A stretch of 64,000 nt of DNA from JAYRZB01 sp041916675 (lineage in GTDB: Bacteria; Pseudomonadota; Alphaproteobacteria; Rhizobiales; Devosiaceae): the NCBI GenBank assembly GCA_041916675.1, contig JAYRZB010000004.1, positions 124,001 through 188,000 on the forward strand, given 5' to 3'. Positions 16,954 through 26,205 of this stretch are shown here, piece after piece (within the stretch, counting starts at the first letter, position 1; the number at the start of each line of letters is the position of its first letter). A model generated the notes under the pieces. It was not told where the DNA came from. It was given only the letters and a program-made list of their open reading frames with translations, and searched no databases. The position numbers were made by a program, and so were the translations under genes.

Positions 16954-19290
16954 TCACGCCTTCTGGATGAAGCCGTCCAGCACCTTCTTGCGGCCGGCTT
17001 TCTCGAAATCGATGGTCAGCTTGTTGCCTTCGAGCTGGGCGATGCTGCCATAGCCAAACTTCAGGTGAAAAACCCGTTCGCCAAGCGCGAAGGCGGAGCC
17101 GTCGCCCAGGTCCACTGAGCGGGCGACGAGGTCACCTTCAATCGTCAGCGGCCCGGCGCTCTTGCGCGCGGATTGTTGCGCTCGCGCCCGCTGCCAGCCC
17201 GGTGTTTCGTAGACACTGTCAAACGGATCGCGTTTGTCGAAGCGGTTAGCGGTCCGCCCGCCATAGCCATAGCCGCCATATGATGAGCCGGTGTCTTTCA
17301 CCTCGACCGCGTCGGCCGGCAGTTCGTCGAGAAAGCGTGATGGGATGGCGCTTTGCCAAAGCCCGTGGATGCGCCGGTTCTGCGCAACGAACAGCCGCAG
17401 GCGCTTGCGGGCGCGGGTGATGCCGACATAGGCCAGCCGCCGTTCTTCCTCAAGGCCGGCACGGCCGCCATCATCGAGCGAGCGCTGATGCGGAAACAGG
17501 CCTTCCTCCCATCCGGGCAGAAAAACGGTGTCGAACTCCAGGCCCTTGGCCGAATGCAGCGTCATGATCGAGACCGCATCGCTGGCTTCGCCGGTATCTC
17601 GGTCCATCACTAGAGCGATGTGTTCAAGAAAGCCACCCAAAGTCTCGAATTCTTCCATCGAGCGGATGAGTTCCTTGAGGTTCTCAAGCCGCCCCGGGCT
17701 GTCGGGCGATTTGTCGTTCTGCCACATCTCAGTGTAACCGCTCTCGTCGAGAATCTGCTGCGCCAGTTCGGCGTGGGGCAGGGTGCGGCTGCGGTCTGCC
17801 CAGTTATCGAACTGGCCCATCAGTTCCCGAAGGGTGGTGCGTTGCTTTGGCTTCAGCTCCTCGGTTTCGAGCAGGCTGCGGATGGCGCTGGTCAAAGGCA
17901 CATTCAGATGCCGTGCGGTGTCGAACAGGGTCTTCAGAGTTGAATCACCCAACCCGCGTTTTGGCACATTGATAATGCGCTCGAAGGCCAGGTCATCGGC
18001 AGGGTTGGCCACGACCTTGAGATAGGCCAGGGCATCACGGATTTCCTTGCGCTCGTAGAAGCGCGGACCGCCAATGACGCGATAGTTGAGCCCCAGTGTG
18101 ATGAAGCGCTCTTCGAATTCGCGCATCTGGAACGATGCACGCACCAGAATGGCCATGGAGTTGAGCGCTTCGCCCTGCCGCTGGTACTGTTCGATTTCCT
18201 CACCGACCTGCCGGGCTTCTTCTTCGCTGTCCCAGACTGAGGTGACCCCGACCGGATCGCCCTTTTCGCCGACATCGGTCTGAAGGGTTTTGCCCAGACG
18301 TCCCTCGTTGTGGGCGATCAGATGGCTTGCTGCTGCCAAGATATTGGAGGTCGAACGGTAATTGCGTTCGAGCTTGATAGTCTTGGCGCCTGGAAAGTCC
18401 TTCTCAAAGCGCAGGATGTTGTCGACCTCTGCCCCGCGCCAGCCATAGATCGATTGGTCGTCATCACCGACCACGCAGATATTGGCCTCAGGCGCCGGTT
18501 TGCCCTGCGCCAGCAGCCGCAGCCAGAGATACTGGGCGACGTTGGAATCCTGGTATTCGTCGACGAGGATATATCTGAACTTGTTGTGATACTCGGCCAA
18601 CACCGATGGGTTTTCGCGGAACAGCCGGATGCATTCGAGCAGCAGGTCACCGAAATCGGCGGCATTGAGCGCCTTGAGCCGGTCCTGGTACGCGCCATAG
18701 AGCACCGCGCCGCGCCCATTGGCGAAAACGCCAGCATCGGCAACTGAAACGTCCTTGGGCCCCAGCCCGCGGTTCTTCCAGGCGTCCATCATTCCTGCGA
18801 ATTGCCTTGCGGGCCAGCGCTTTTCGTCGATGTTCTCGACTTCGAGGATCTGCTTGATCAGCCGCAACTGATCGTCGGTATCGATGATGGTGAAATCTGA
18901 TTTCAGCCCGACAAGTTCGGCGTGGCGCCGCAGCAGGCGGGCGCTGATGGAGTGGAAGGTGCCAAGCCACGGCATGCCCTCGACCGATGCACCCACCAGC
19001 TTGGCGATGCGCTCTTTCATTTCGCGCGCTGCCTTGTTGGTGAAGGTCACCGACAGGATTTCCGAGCCACGCGCCTTGCGGGTGTTCAGAATGTGGGCGA
19101 TGCGGGTGGTCAAAACCCGGGTCTTGCCCGTGCCCGCCCCGGCCAGCACCAGCAGAGGCCCTTCGGTCGAGAGCACAGCCTCGCGCTGCTCTTCGTTCAG
19201 CCCCTCAAGATATGGGATGTCATTCCTGCCGAACTGGCTAGTGATCGGGCCGCGCGACGGGCGCGAAATGTTGGCAGGTTCTGCGGGCAT
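16954..19290 (-). CDS. uvrD: UvrD/PcrA-type ATP-dependent DNA helicase
   Basis: A superfamily 1A 3'-5' helicase of 778 residues, acting in excision repair, mismatch repair and removal of RecA filaments. The Q-motif LNEEQREAVL precedes Walker A AGAGTGKT (50-57). The Walker B region FRYILVDEYQDSN and motif III VGDDDQSIYGWRGA follow. Motif V is seen in VSIMTLHSAKGLEFD and motif VI in RRLAYVGITRARKRL. The C-terminal part ends in the Tudor-like segment GERVFHLKFGYGSIAQLEGNKLTIDFE that contacts RNA polymerase in PcrA/UvrD. It diverges from the AsmA-like gene over 265 bases. Confidence 0.95.
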   Translation of the reverse strand: MPAEPANISRPSRGPITSQFGRNDIPYLEGLNEEQREAVLSTEGPLLVLAGAGTGKTRVLTTRIAHILNTRKARGSEILSVTFTNKAAREMKERIAKLVGASVEGMPWLGTFHSISARLLRRHAELVGLKSDFTIIDTDDQLRLIKQILEVENIDEKRWPARQFAGMMDAWKNRGLGPKDVSVADAGVFANGRGAVLYGAYQDRLKALNAADFGDLLLECIRLFRENPSVLAEYHNKFRYILVDEYQDSNVAQYLWLRLLAQGKPAPEANICVVGDDDQSIYGWRGAEVDNILRFEKDFPGAKTIKLERNYRSTSNILAAASHLIAHNEGRLGKTLQTDVGEKGDPVGVTSVWDSEEEARQVGEEIEQYQRQGEALNSMAILVRASFQMREFEERFITLGLNYRVIGGPRFYERKEIRDALAYLKVVANPADDLAFERIINVPKRGLGDSTLKTLFDTARHLNVPLTSAIRSLLETEELKPKQRTTLRELMGQFDNWADRSRTLPHAELAQQILDESGYTEMWQNDKSPDSPGRLENLKELIRSMEEFETLGGFLEHIALVMDRDTGEASDAVSIMTLHSAKGLEFDTVFLPGWEEGLFPHQRSLDDGGRAGLEEERRLAYVGITRARKRLRLFVAQNRRIHGLWQSAIPSRFLDELPADAVEVKDTGSSYGGYGYGGRTANRFDKRDPFDSVYETPGWQRARAQQSARKSAGPLTIEGDLVARSVDLGDGSAFALGERVFHLKFGYGSIAQLEGNKLTIDFEKAGRKKVLDGFIQKA

Positions 19291-19555
19291 CAGGTCTTGA
19301 CGAATCTCATTTTGTTCTCATTCGCAATATAGGGAGAGTGGCGTCAAAAGTATATGCAGTCGCCGCTCCAAAAGCCCGTGATTGTCTCGCAACGGGCATC
19401 CGCCGCTTCAACCGTGCGGCATTGGTGGCTTATCGCGCCTCAGGCGGGCAAAATGTCCGCAATCGGACATATTCTTGCAGTGTACACAGGCCATTGCGGG
19501 GTGACGGCCCGTGTGGACTTGCCTAAACTCAAAGTGACCGGAGATTCACCGCCAC

Positions 19556-22500
19556 GTGCTGAACCGCCTTTACGTCATCATCGGCCTGCTTGCCATCATC
19601 GCGCTCAGCGCCGCGTTTGTGGTGCCGCGCTTTGTGCAGTGGGGCGAGTATCGCGCCCGAATGGAAGCGATCGCCAGCGAGGCTCTGGGCGCCAAGGTCG
19701 AAATCGTAGGCGATATCGGTTTTTCCCTGCTGCCCCAGCCCGAGCTGCACTTTTCCAACATTGTTGTCGGCCCATCTGAAGACCCACTGCTGATGGTCGA
19801 TGAAGTCGTTGCCGACTTCTCGCTGCTCGATTTCCTGCGCGACCGTTACGTTGTGACCAAGCTCGTGCTCACCAAACCGGTGCTCGATCTCAAGATCGAT
19901 GAAAGCGGCCTTTTTGATAGCCGCCTGCAATTGGCCGATGAGGTAAAGGGCTCCAATATTTCGGTGGCCAATGCCCGAATTGAGCAGGGCGCGGTGCGCA
20001 TCACTGATGCACGGTCGGGTCAGACCTACCTGGCGGGTGCCCTGCAGGGCGACCTGAGCATGGAAGCGCTGCAAGGGCCGTTTGTTTTTCAGGGCTCGGC
20101 CGCCTATGCCCAAAGCCGGTACGGGGTGAGAATCTCTACCGGCGCCCTGGACGAAGCCGGCGCAGCGCAAGTTGCTCTCTCTATTCGGCCCGAAAGTGAA
20201 GCCTTCGTCCTTTCCGCCGAAGGGTTTCTCACAACCGGCCCGTCGCCGCGCTATCTCGGGCAATTGACCTATCGTCAGGCACCGCCACCGGCCGCTGATG
20301 CCAAGGCGGTGCAGGGCGACCTGCTGCTGACCAGCAAGCTCGATGCTGGGCCTGATCGCATTCTGCTTTCGGCCTATACCCTGCAGCCCGATGAGAATCG
20401 CGCGGGTGCACGGTTTACCGGGGCGGCAGTCATCCATATCGGCGAGAACACCAATTTCGATGCTGTTGTCTCCGGCGGTGTCTATGCACTGCCGCCCCGT
20501 GATGCCACCCAGGAAACCGGGTTGGTGCCATTCGAACTGGTGCGGCTGATCTCCGAATTGCCGCCTCCCCCGGTCCCCCCTGTGCCCGGCAAGCTTTCCG
20601 TCGATATGGCCGAGTTGAATCTGCGCGCATTCTCATTGCGCGATTTCAAGGTGGAGGCGGTAAGCGATGGTACGGACTGGCAGCTTGACAGTCTGACCGC
20701 ACAACTGCCCGGCGCGACGGCGATCACCGCTCAGGGTCAACTCGGTTCCAGAGATGGTCAGCCGCAGTTCTCTGGCAGTTTTTCGGTCAGTTCCCAGCGC
20801 CTCGATGCGCTTGCAGCGCTTTGGCGGAAGCCGCCCGAGGGCAACCCGTTGTTCAATATGCCGGGCAGCCTTTCTGGCGGACTGGTGCTGGGCGATCACG
20901 TCCTAAGCATCGAGGGCGGCGCTTTTGTTCTCAATGGCGTAGAACATATGCTCAGCGCGACGGTGAGCACCGGTGATGTCCCCAGGCTTGATGTTGAGGC
21001 CCGGCTCAGCATCCTCGATCAATTCACCAGTCCGGCGCTGGCTGCGCTGTTGCCCGAGGTGTCTGAAGGCGAGCGCTTCAACCTTTCCTTTCCCGATGGT
21101 TCGCTCAATGCGTCGGCGGATGCGCTTGAGATTGCTGGCATGCCCGCCAAGGGGTTGGCGCTCATCGCCTCGTGGTCGGGCGCAGGAATCGAGTTTGAAC
21201 GGCTTGTTGCCGATGATTTTGGCGGCGTCAGTTTTGATGTTGCCCTCACCGCCAGTGGTACGCTTGCTGCGCCAAGGCTCTCTGGCGATGGTGGGTTGAT
21301 TGTCTCGAGCGCCGAAGCTCCTGCCGCGCAATGGTTCTACGATCAGCTTGGCGCTCCGGCACGGTTGCGCGAATATCTTGCTGCCTCTTTCCCAGCAGAA
21401 TTAACGCTGAACCTTGGCCCCCCGGCTGCGGATGGGGCGCAGTCGCTCGCAGCTATCGGTACATTGGGTGCCGCAACTGTGGCGCTTGATGCGCAACTGG
21501 GGCAGGGTATTGCCGCAGCGCTTGCCGGCCCGCTCTCAGCCAGTATCAACCTGACATCGGATGATCCAGCAGCATTGACAACTCAGCTAGGGCTCGGCGC
21601 GGTCAGCCTGGTACCCCCGGGCGGCGCCATGGCAGTGAGCATCACTGCCGATGGCGTGGCGGGGGGCAGCTTTGAAACAGGAATAAACATCACTGGCGGC
21701 ACTGACCTATTGAGCTTTGAAGGCACGGTTATGCCCGGCGACCTGAGCGCGCCAAGCGGCAGCGGCGCGATCAAGTACGCACTTTCCGATGCTTCCGCCC
21801 TGGCCCAGGCTTTGGGGCTCGATAGTATCTGGATACCTGCGATCGATGGCAGGGCGCGCGTCAGTTTTGTCGGCGGCAAGAGTCTGGGGCTGGCCGAAGT
21901 CAATGGCACCTCGGCCGGTGCGCCATTCAGTGGCGATTTCCAGATTGGTTTTGATACCGACAGGACCGTCGTTTCCGGCCTTCTGACGACGGGGCGCGTC
22001 GACGTCGCCGGTCTTGGTGCTTTCCTCGCCGGCCCCTCCGCGCTTCTGCGGCTGGAAGGCGGCATCTGGCCAGACGGTCCTCTGGCCTTGGGCGAAGCTC
22101 AGAGACGATCCGCCGGGCGGATCAGCGTGCAGGCGCCTGAGATTGCCTCAGGCGCGCGCGCGTTGGCCACCGATGTGACGTTTGACCTCGACTGGGACGA
22201 AACGGCAACCCGCATCCGGGCATTGCAGGGCACTTTGGGCGACGGCAAACTGACGCTTGATGCATCACTTTGCTGTGCTGGTCCGCTGGCTGACAAGCAA
22301 TTGACCGGGCGCATTACGCTAGCGGGTGTTGCGCTCGATGCCCTCTTGCCCGATGCCACTGCCGCCATGATTGAGGGGAAAATGGATGCTGGCATCCGTG
22401 TCGACGCGACCGGTGCCAGTTTTGTGGCTATCGCTTCGGCCCTTACCGGCGAAGGCAGCTTCTCGATCAACCAGCTTCAGGTCGAAGGCTTCGACCCCGG

Positions 22501-23173
22501 CGTGTTCGCAGCGATTGCACAGTTGGACAACATTGTTGAGCTTGAGCCTGCCGATTTTACCGGCATTGTCGAAGATAACCTGACCCGCGGTCCGTTCAAC
22601 GCCGAGACCATTGGCGGCAGCCTGACGATTGCCGGTGGCGTTCTGAGGGTGGCGAACCTGGCAGCAGACGGTGAAAACGCCAGGCTCTTCGGGGGTTTAT
22701 CGTCAAGACTTGCCGAATTGAATCTGGGTGGGGATTTCACCCTCTCTCCTATCGGCACCGTGGGTGAGGATGGCCTGATCAACGAAACGACCGCCGGGGT
22801 TACTGCGACGCTCTCAGGCACGCTGTTCAATCCGCAACGCAGCCTCGGCATATCCAGCATGGTCGATGCCATCAAGGTGCGGGCCCTTGAAATCGAGCTC
22901 GATAGGCTTGAGCAACTTCAGGCCGAAGACGAGGCGCGCCGCAAGGCTGCCGCCGAAGCAGAGGCCGCCCGCATCGCTGCCGAAGAAGAAGCTGCTCGCA
23001 AAGCCGCCGAGGAAAAGCGCAAGGCTGACGAGGCGGCCCGTATTGCCGCCGAGCAGGAAGCGCAGCGTCTTGCCCTGGAGGCTGAGGCTAACCGTATTGC
23101 CGCCGAGCAGCAAATGCTGGAACAGCGGGGCTTACCCGGGCCGCTCGACCTGCAGTTGCCGCCGGCGCAATAG
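19556..23173 (+). CDS. AsmA family protein (large inner-membrane anchored)
   Basis: AsmA-like proteins are anchored in the inner membrane and reach into the periplasm; some members carry phospholipids to the outer membrane. This one is 1205 residues with one N-terminal transmembrane segment (MLNRLYVIIGLLAIIALSAAF). The AsmA N-terminal pattern follows: VEIVGDIGFSLLPQPELHFSNIVVG, then long beta-rich repeats. The last about 90 residues are a highly charged Ala/Glu/Arg helix, probably coiled coil, before a proline-rich end. The start is GTG. It ends one base before the convergent ribbon-helix-helix gene. Confidence 0.88.
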   Translation: MLNRLYVIIGLLAIIALSAAFVVPRFVQWGEYRARMEAIASEALGAKVEIVGDIGFSLLPQPELHFSNIVVGPSEDPLLMVDEVVADFSLLDFLRDRYVVTKLVLTKPVLDLKIDESGLFDSRLQLADEVKGSNISVANARIEQGAVRITDARSGQTYLAGALQGDLSMEALQGPFVFQGSAAYAQSRYGVRISTGALDEAGAAQVALSIRPESEAFVLSAEGFLTTGPSPRYLGQLTYRQAPPPAADAKAVQGDLLLTSKLDAGPDRILLSAYTLQPDENRAGARFTGAAVIHIGENTNFDAVVSGGVYALPPRDATQETGLVPFELVRLISELPPPPVPPVPGKLSVDMAELNLRAFSLRDFKVEAVSDGTDWQLDSLTAQLPGATAITAQGQLGSRDGQPQFSGSFSVSSQRLDALAALWRKPPEGNPLFNMPGSLSGGLVLGDHVLSIEGGAFVLNGVEHMLSATVSTGDVPRLDVEARLSILDQFTSPALAALLPEVSEGERFNLSFPDGSLNASADALEIAGMPAKGLALIASWSGAGIEFERLVADDFGGVSFDVALTASGTLAAPRLSGDGGLIVSSAEAPAAQWFYDQLGAPARLREYLAASFPAELTLNLGPPAADGAQSLAAIGTLGAATVALDAQLGQGIAAALAGPLSASINLTSDDPAALTTQLGLGAVSLVPPGGAMAVSITADGVAGGSFETGINITGGTDLLSFEGTVMPGDLSAPSGSGAIKYALSDASALAQALGLDSIWIPAIDGRARVSFVGGKSLGLAEVNGTSAGAPFSGDFQIGFDTDRTVVSGLLTTGRVDVAGLGAFLAGPSALLRLEGGIWPDGPLALGEAQRRSAGRISVQAPEIASGARALATDVTFDLDWDETATRIRALQGTLGDGKLTLDASLCCAGPLADKQLTGRITLAGVALDALLPDATAAMIEGKMDAGIRVDATGASFVAIASALTGEGSFSINQLQVEGFDPGVFAAIAQLDNIVELEPADFTGIVEDNLTRGPFNAETIGGSLTIAGGVLRVANLAADGENARLFGGLSSRLAELNLGGDFTLSPIGTVGEDGLINETTAGVTATLSGTLFNPQRSLGISSMVDAIKVRALEIELDRLEQLQAEDEARRKAAAEAEAARIAAEEEAARKAAEEKRKADEAARIAAEQEAQRLALEAEANRIAAEQQMLEQRGLPGPLDLQLPPAQ

Positions 23174-23174
23174 C

Positions 23175-23387
23175 TTAGAGGTCGGCTTTTTCCCGATACC
23201 ATCCCAAGACCGCCACCCGCACCGATGACGAGAGGTTAGGCCCGTCGCGGGTCTCGTCGATAGTTCGGATCAAATCGGTTAGCGGCAGATTCTGCGCAGC
23301 AGCCATGGCCTCAAGGCCAAGCCAGAACTCGGGTTCCAGCGCCAGGCTGGTTCGGTGCCCAGCAATCGAAAGAGATCGCTTGATCAA
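23175..23387 (-). CDS. Ribbon-helix-helix domain protein
   Basis: The 70-residue product follows the pattern IKRSLSIAGHRTSLALEPEFWLGLEAMAAAQN...LTDLIRTIDETR, typical of the small ribbon-helix-helix proteins found after sspB in Rhizobiales. They have a DNA-binding fold of the Arc/MetJ type, but targets are not known. The likely start is TTG at 23387, seven bases after the sspB stop; ATT at 23390 is the only other nearby option, and the frame continues open upstream through sspB. Many relatives place a DUF4169 gene between the two; here it is missing. Confidence 0.72.
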   Translation of the reverse strand: MIKRSLSIAGHRTSLALEPEFWLGLEAMAAAQNLPLTDLIRTIDETRDGPNLSSSVRVAVLGWYREKADL

Positions 23388-23394
23388 AATGCGA

Positions 23395-23880
23395 CTAGGG
23401 TTTCTTGCGGAAGGCGTCGAGGCTGACAACCTTTTCACCGGGCGTTTCCGCCGGTGACGGGGCGTCTTCGGCACCATCGTCTTCGCTGCTCTCAGCGATA
23501 TCGTCCTCGCTTCCGCCCGCGGCCCGTTCCACATCGAACTGCAGGCCGAACTGCACCGAGGGATCGAAGAAGCCCTTGATCGCTGAAAACGGAATGCCCA
23601 GCAATTCCGGTTGCCCGTCAAAGCTCAGGCCCACTTCAAAGCCAGTATCGGTAACCTTGAGGTCCCAGAACTGGTTCTGCAGCACGATGGTCATTTCCTT
23701 CTCATACTGGTCCAGCAAGCGCTGGCTCAGCCGCACGCCCGGCGCGCGGGTGACGAAAGAAATAAAGAAGTGATGCTCGCCCGGCAGCCCCGTCTTGACG
23801 ACTTCTGACAGGACTTTGCGCACCACGCCGCGCAACGCTTCCTGGGCCAGAATGTCGTAACGGATATGATCTTCGGCCAT
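23395..23880 (-). CDS. sspB: SspB-type ClpXP specificity adaptor
   Basis: SspB binds ssrA-tagged proteins and delivers them to the ClpXP protease. The start MAEDHIRYDILAQEALRGVV gives 161 residues; the frame is open 13 codons further up. The alphaproteobacterial SspB core is visible: HFFISFVTRAPGVRLSQRLLDQYEKEMTIVLQNQFWDL, then GFEVGLSFDGQPELLGIPFSAIKGFFDPSVQF. An acidic, flexible tail ends in EKVVSLDAFRKKP, which fits the ClpX-binding tail of SspB. The gene is directly downstream of, and co-oriented with, the tmRNA gene, a sensible pairing because the tmRNA makes SspB's substrate tag. Confidence 0.9.
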   Translation of the reverse strand: MAEDHIRYDILAQEALRGVVRKVLSEVVKTGLPGEHHFFISFVTRAPGVRLSQRLLDQYEKEMTIVLQNQFWDLKVTDTGFEVGLSFDGQPELLGIPFSAIKGFFDPSVQFGLQFDVERAAGGSEDDIAESSEDDGAEDAPSPAETPGEKVVSLDAFRKKP

Positions 23881-24004
23881 GGGAACGCTTTCGATAACCA
23901 GGAATCCAGTAGGGCGCATAACAGCGCGAATATGGTCAGAAATTCAAGCGCAAAGACAGGGCGAAGGAGAGAAGTGCAGGCTTCTGTTGCCAGGTGCCTG
24001 CGGA

Positions 24005-24291
24005 CCCCGCCTATACCCCTGCAACAGGGCATAGGGCTTCTAGTTCGAGGTGTCGAACCGCTTACGCAGCCAGACGGGCCTCTGCATAGTTGTCATTAGC
24101 AACTATAAGGATGGTCCGATAACGGTGGAACCATACCGGGCAAAAGCGAACCCTTTACGCCCTCGTCGATCCTGTTTCGCCCCCACGCGCTCCGCCCGCA
24201 TGGAGTGGAGAATGGTGGAGGCGCCGGGTACTGCCCCCGGGTCCGATGGGTTTATTACGATAGCCATTTATCGCCATAGCCGTTGCCGGCA
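24005..24291 (-). ncRNA. ssrA: tmRNA (ssrA), circularly permuted two-piece form
   Basis: Reading the minus strand, the acceptor piece comes first and ends in CGCCTCC-A-CCA (CCA at 24215-24213). A 28-base spacer (24212-24185) separates it from the coding piece, which begins GGGGGCG at 24184 and pairs with CGCCTCC to form the seven-pair acceptor stem. The coding piece continues GAAACAGGATCGACG and then encodes the tag ANDNYAEARLAA followed by TAA (24100-24062). This permuted order is the alphaproteobacterial tmRNA type, which rescues stalled ribosomes and tags products for proteolysis. A stem-rich segment follows the tag. The outer ends are estimates. Confidence 0.93.
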
Positions 24292-24296
24292 CGCCC

Positions 24297-24326
24297 AATA
24301 TAGGGACCTTGCCCCCAGTATGCAAA
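24297..24326 (-). promoter_or_regulatory. Sigma-70-like promoter of tmRNA
   Basis: On the minus strand TTGCAT (24326-24321) and TATATT (24302-24297) are separated by exactly 17 bases, close to TTGACA-17-TATAAT. Transcription would begin near 24291, just before the acceptor piece of the tmRNA. Confidence 0.65.
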
Positions 24327-24387
24327 TGGCGTGCGGTCTTGTCCGCAATCTGTGTGAAAGCAGACAGAATCGACTAGAGTTCGCCCT

Positions 24388-25182
24388 ATGAAACAGTACC
24401 AGCAGCTACTCCGCGACATCATCGAGAAAGGCACCGACCGCCCCGACCGAACCGGTACCGGCACGCGGTCCATCTTTGGCTACCAGATGCGGTTTGACCT
24501 GAGCGAAGGCTTCCCACTGGTCACCACCAAGAAGCTGCATCTCAAATCGGTGATTTATGAGCTGCTTTGGTTCCTGCGCGGCGATACCAATGTGCGCTGG
24601 CTGCAGGAGCGGGGCGTCAAAATCTGGGACGAATGGGCCGACGAGAATGGTGACCTCGGCCCGGTCTACGGCTCGCAGTGGCGTTCCTGGCCTGACGGCA
24701 ATGGCGGCACCATCGATCAGATCGCCAACGTTGTGCACTCAATCCGCACCAAACCGGACTCCCGGCGCCATATCGTTTCGGCTTGGAACCCGGCAGAGGT
24801 CGATGACATGGCCCTGCCACCCTGCCATTGCCTGTTCCAGTTCTATGTCGCCGATGGCAAGCTGAGCTGTCAGCTCTATCAACGTTCGGCCGATGTGTTC
24901 CTCGGCGTGCCGTTCAATATCGGCTCCTATGCACTGCTGACCCACATGATTGCCCAGGTCACCGGCCTTGCAGTTGGCGATTTTGTGCATTCGTTTGGCG
25001 ACGTGCACCTCTACAATAACCACTTCGAACAGGCCGAGCTGCAGTTGTCGCGCGAACCGCGTCCACTCCCGCAGTTGACGATCAATCCGGCTCGGAATTC
25101 GATTTTCGATTTCACCTTCGAAGATTTCCAGATCACCGGCTATGATCCGCACCCGCACATCAAAGCCGAGGTCGCCGTATGA
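24388..25182 (+). CDS. thyA: Thymidylate synthase ThyA
   Basis: ThyA methylates dUMP to dTMP using methylene-tetrahydrofolate, leaving dihydrofolate. The protein has 264 residues, exactly the E. coli length. The catalytic Cys146 lies in PPCHCLFQFYV. Other signatures are LRGDTNVRWLQERGVKIWDEW, the phosphate-binding QRSADVFLGVPFNI, and the C-terminal HIKAEVAV. The stop overlaps the next start in ATGA. folA, whose product regenerates tetrahydrofolate from dihydrofolate, lies three genes downstream in the same apparent operon. Confidence 0.97.
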   Translation: MKQYQQLLRDIIEKGTDRPDRTGTGTRSIFGYQMRFDLSEGFPLVTTKKLHLKSVIYELLWFLRGDTNVRWLQERGVKIWDEWADENGDLGPVYGSQWRSWPDGNGGTIDQIANVVHSIRTKPDSRRHIVSAWNPAEVDDMALPPCHCLFQFYVADGKLSCQLYQRSADVFLGVPFNIGSYALLTHMIAQVTGLAVGDFVHSFGDVHLYNNHFEQAELQLSREPRPLPQLTINPARNSIFDFTFEDFQITGYDPHPHIKAEVAV

Positions 25183-26192
25183 TCATCCGCCCGCTTGTCG
25201 CGCTCGCCTTCCTTGCCATCGCCAGTATGCCCGCAGTGGCCAACGATACCATGGCAACTCTCGGGGCAGGCGGACTGGTCTTCATCACCAACCCCGAAAT
25301 CGAAATGCAGTCCGAGGACCTTTTCCTGTCCAAGGAAGAAGTGCGCGTGACCTATCGGTTCCTCAACAAGGCCGAGACCGACCAGACAATTCTGGTCGCC
25401 TTCCCGATGCCCGATATCACCGGCAGCGGCGACTTCATGGTGTCGGTCCCTACCGACGACCCCGAGAACATTTTCGGCTTTCAAACCAGCTTCGATGGCG
25501 AGCCGGTCGCTGCCGAACTGCATCAATACGCCTTTGCGGCAGGGATCGACCAGAGCGCGGTTCTGCGAGAACTCGGGGTGCCTCTTGCCCCGTTTGGCGA
25601 AGCGACACACACCGCACTCAATGCCCTGCGCGATGGAGACAAGCAGCGGCTAGAACAGCTCGGAATGGCGTTCCCCATGGAATACGATTCCGGCAGCGGC
25701 TGGGAGGTCGACCTCACTCCGGCCTGGACACTGCGCTCGACTTATAGCTGGGAGGCGACGTTCCCAGCCGGCGAACCTGTGGAGGTCGTTCACACTTACA
25801 AGCCCAGCGTTGGCGGTACAGTGGCTGTCACCTTCCTCGCCCCGCCTTATGACGACTACGATCCGGCCACGACGTACAAGAAGAAATATTGCACCGACGA
25901 AAGCTTCATTAATACGGTCAAAAAGACGCTGCCTAACCCCGTTGAACCCTATGGCGCGCCCTTCACCGAATCCTGGCTGTCATACATCTGGTCAACGGGC
26001 GCTAACTGGGGAGGGCCGATTGGCGAGTTCACCTTGACCATCGACAAGGGCCGTCCCGAGAACCTCGTCTCATTCTGCGGCGAGAATGTTGAAAAGATCA
26101 GCCCGACCCAGTTCCGCATGACTGTCAAGGATTTCTACCCACCCTGGGATCGCGAGCTGGAAGTGCTGATCCTAGAACGTCAGCAGAACTGA
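25179..26192 (+). CDS. DUF4424 family secreted protein
   Basis: The 337-residue protein carries a signal peptide (cleaved near VANDTMA, about residue 21) and the DUF4424 pattern NDTMATLGAGGLVFITNPEIEMQSEDLFLSKEEVRVTY, then EATFPAGEPVEVVHTYKPSVGG and the C-terminal DRELEVLIL. Such proteins are exported and of unknown role. It starts within the thyA stop codon and is followed after 13 bases by an acetyltransferase, so it seems part of the thyA-folA transcription unit though it has no evident folate role. Confidence 0.85.
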   Translation: MIIRPLVALAFLAIASMPAVANDTMATLGAGGLVFITNPEIEMQSEDLFLSKEEVRVTYRFLNKAETDQTILVAFPMPDITGSGDFMVSVPTDDPENIFGFQTSFDGEPVAAELHQYAFAAGIDQSAVLRELGVPLAPFGEATHTALNALRDGDKQRLEQLGMAFPMEYDSGSGWEVDLTPAWTLRSTYSWEATFPAGEPVEVVHTYKPSVGGTVAVTFLAPPYDDYDPATTYKKKYCTDESFINTVKKTLPNPVEPYGAPFTESWLSYIWSTGANWGGPIGEFTLTIDKGRPENLVSFCGENVEKISPTQFRMTVKDFYPPWDRELEVLILERQQN

Positions 26193-26205
26193 GCGGAGCT
26201 GCCTG

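Noticed and set aside
19291..19555. An SOS box before uvrD
   Set aside because: The nearest sequence, GAAC-N7-GATT on the minus strand, misses two of four bases in one half.
24321..24333. A 13-base exact match, TGCAAATGGCGTG, also at 36671-36683
   Set aside because: In 64 kb many 13-base coincidences are expected by chance, and the contexts differ.
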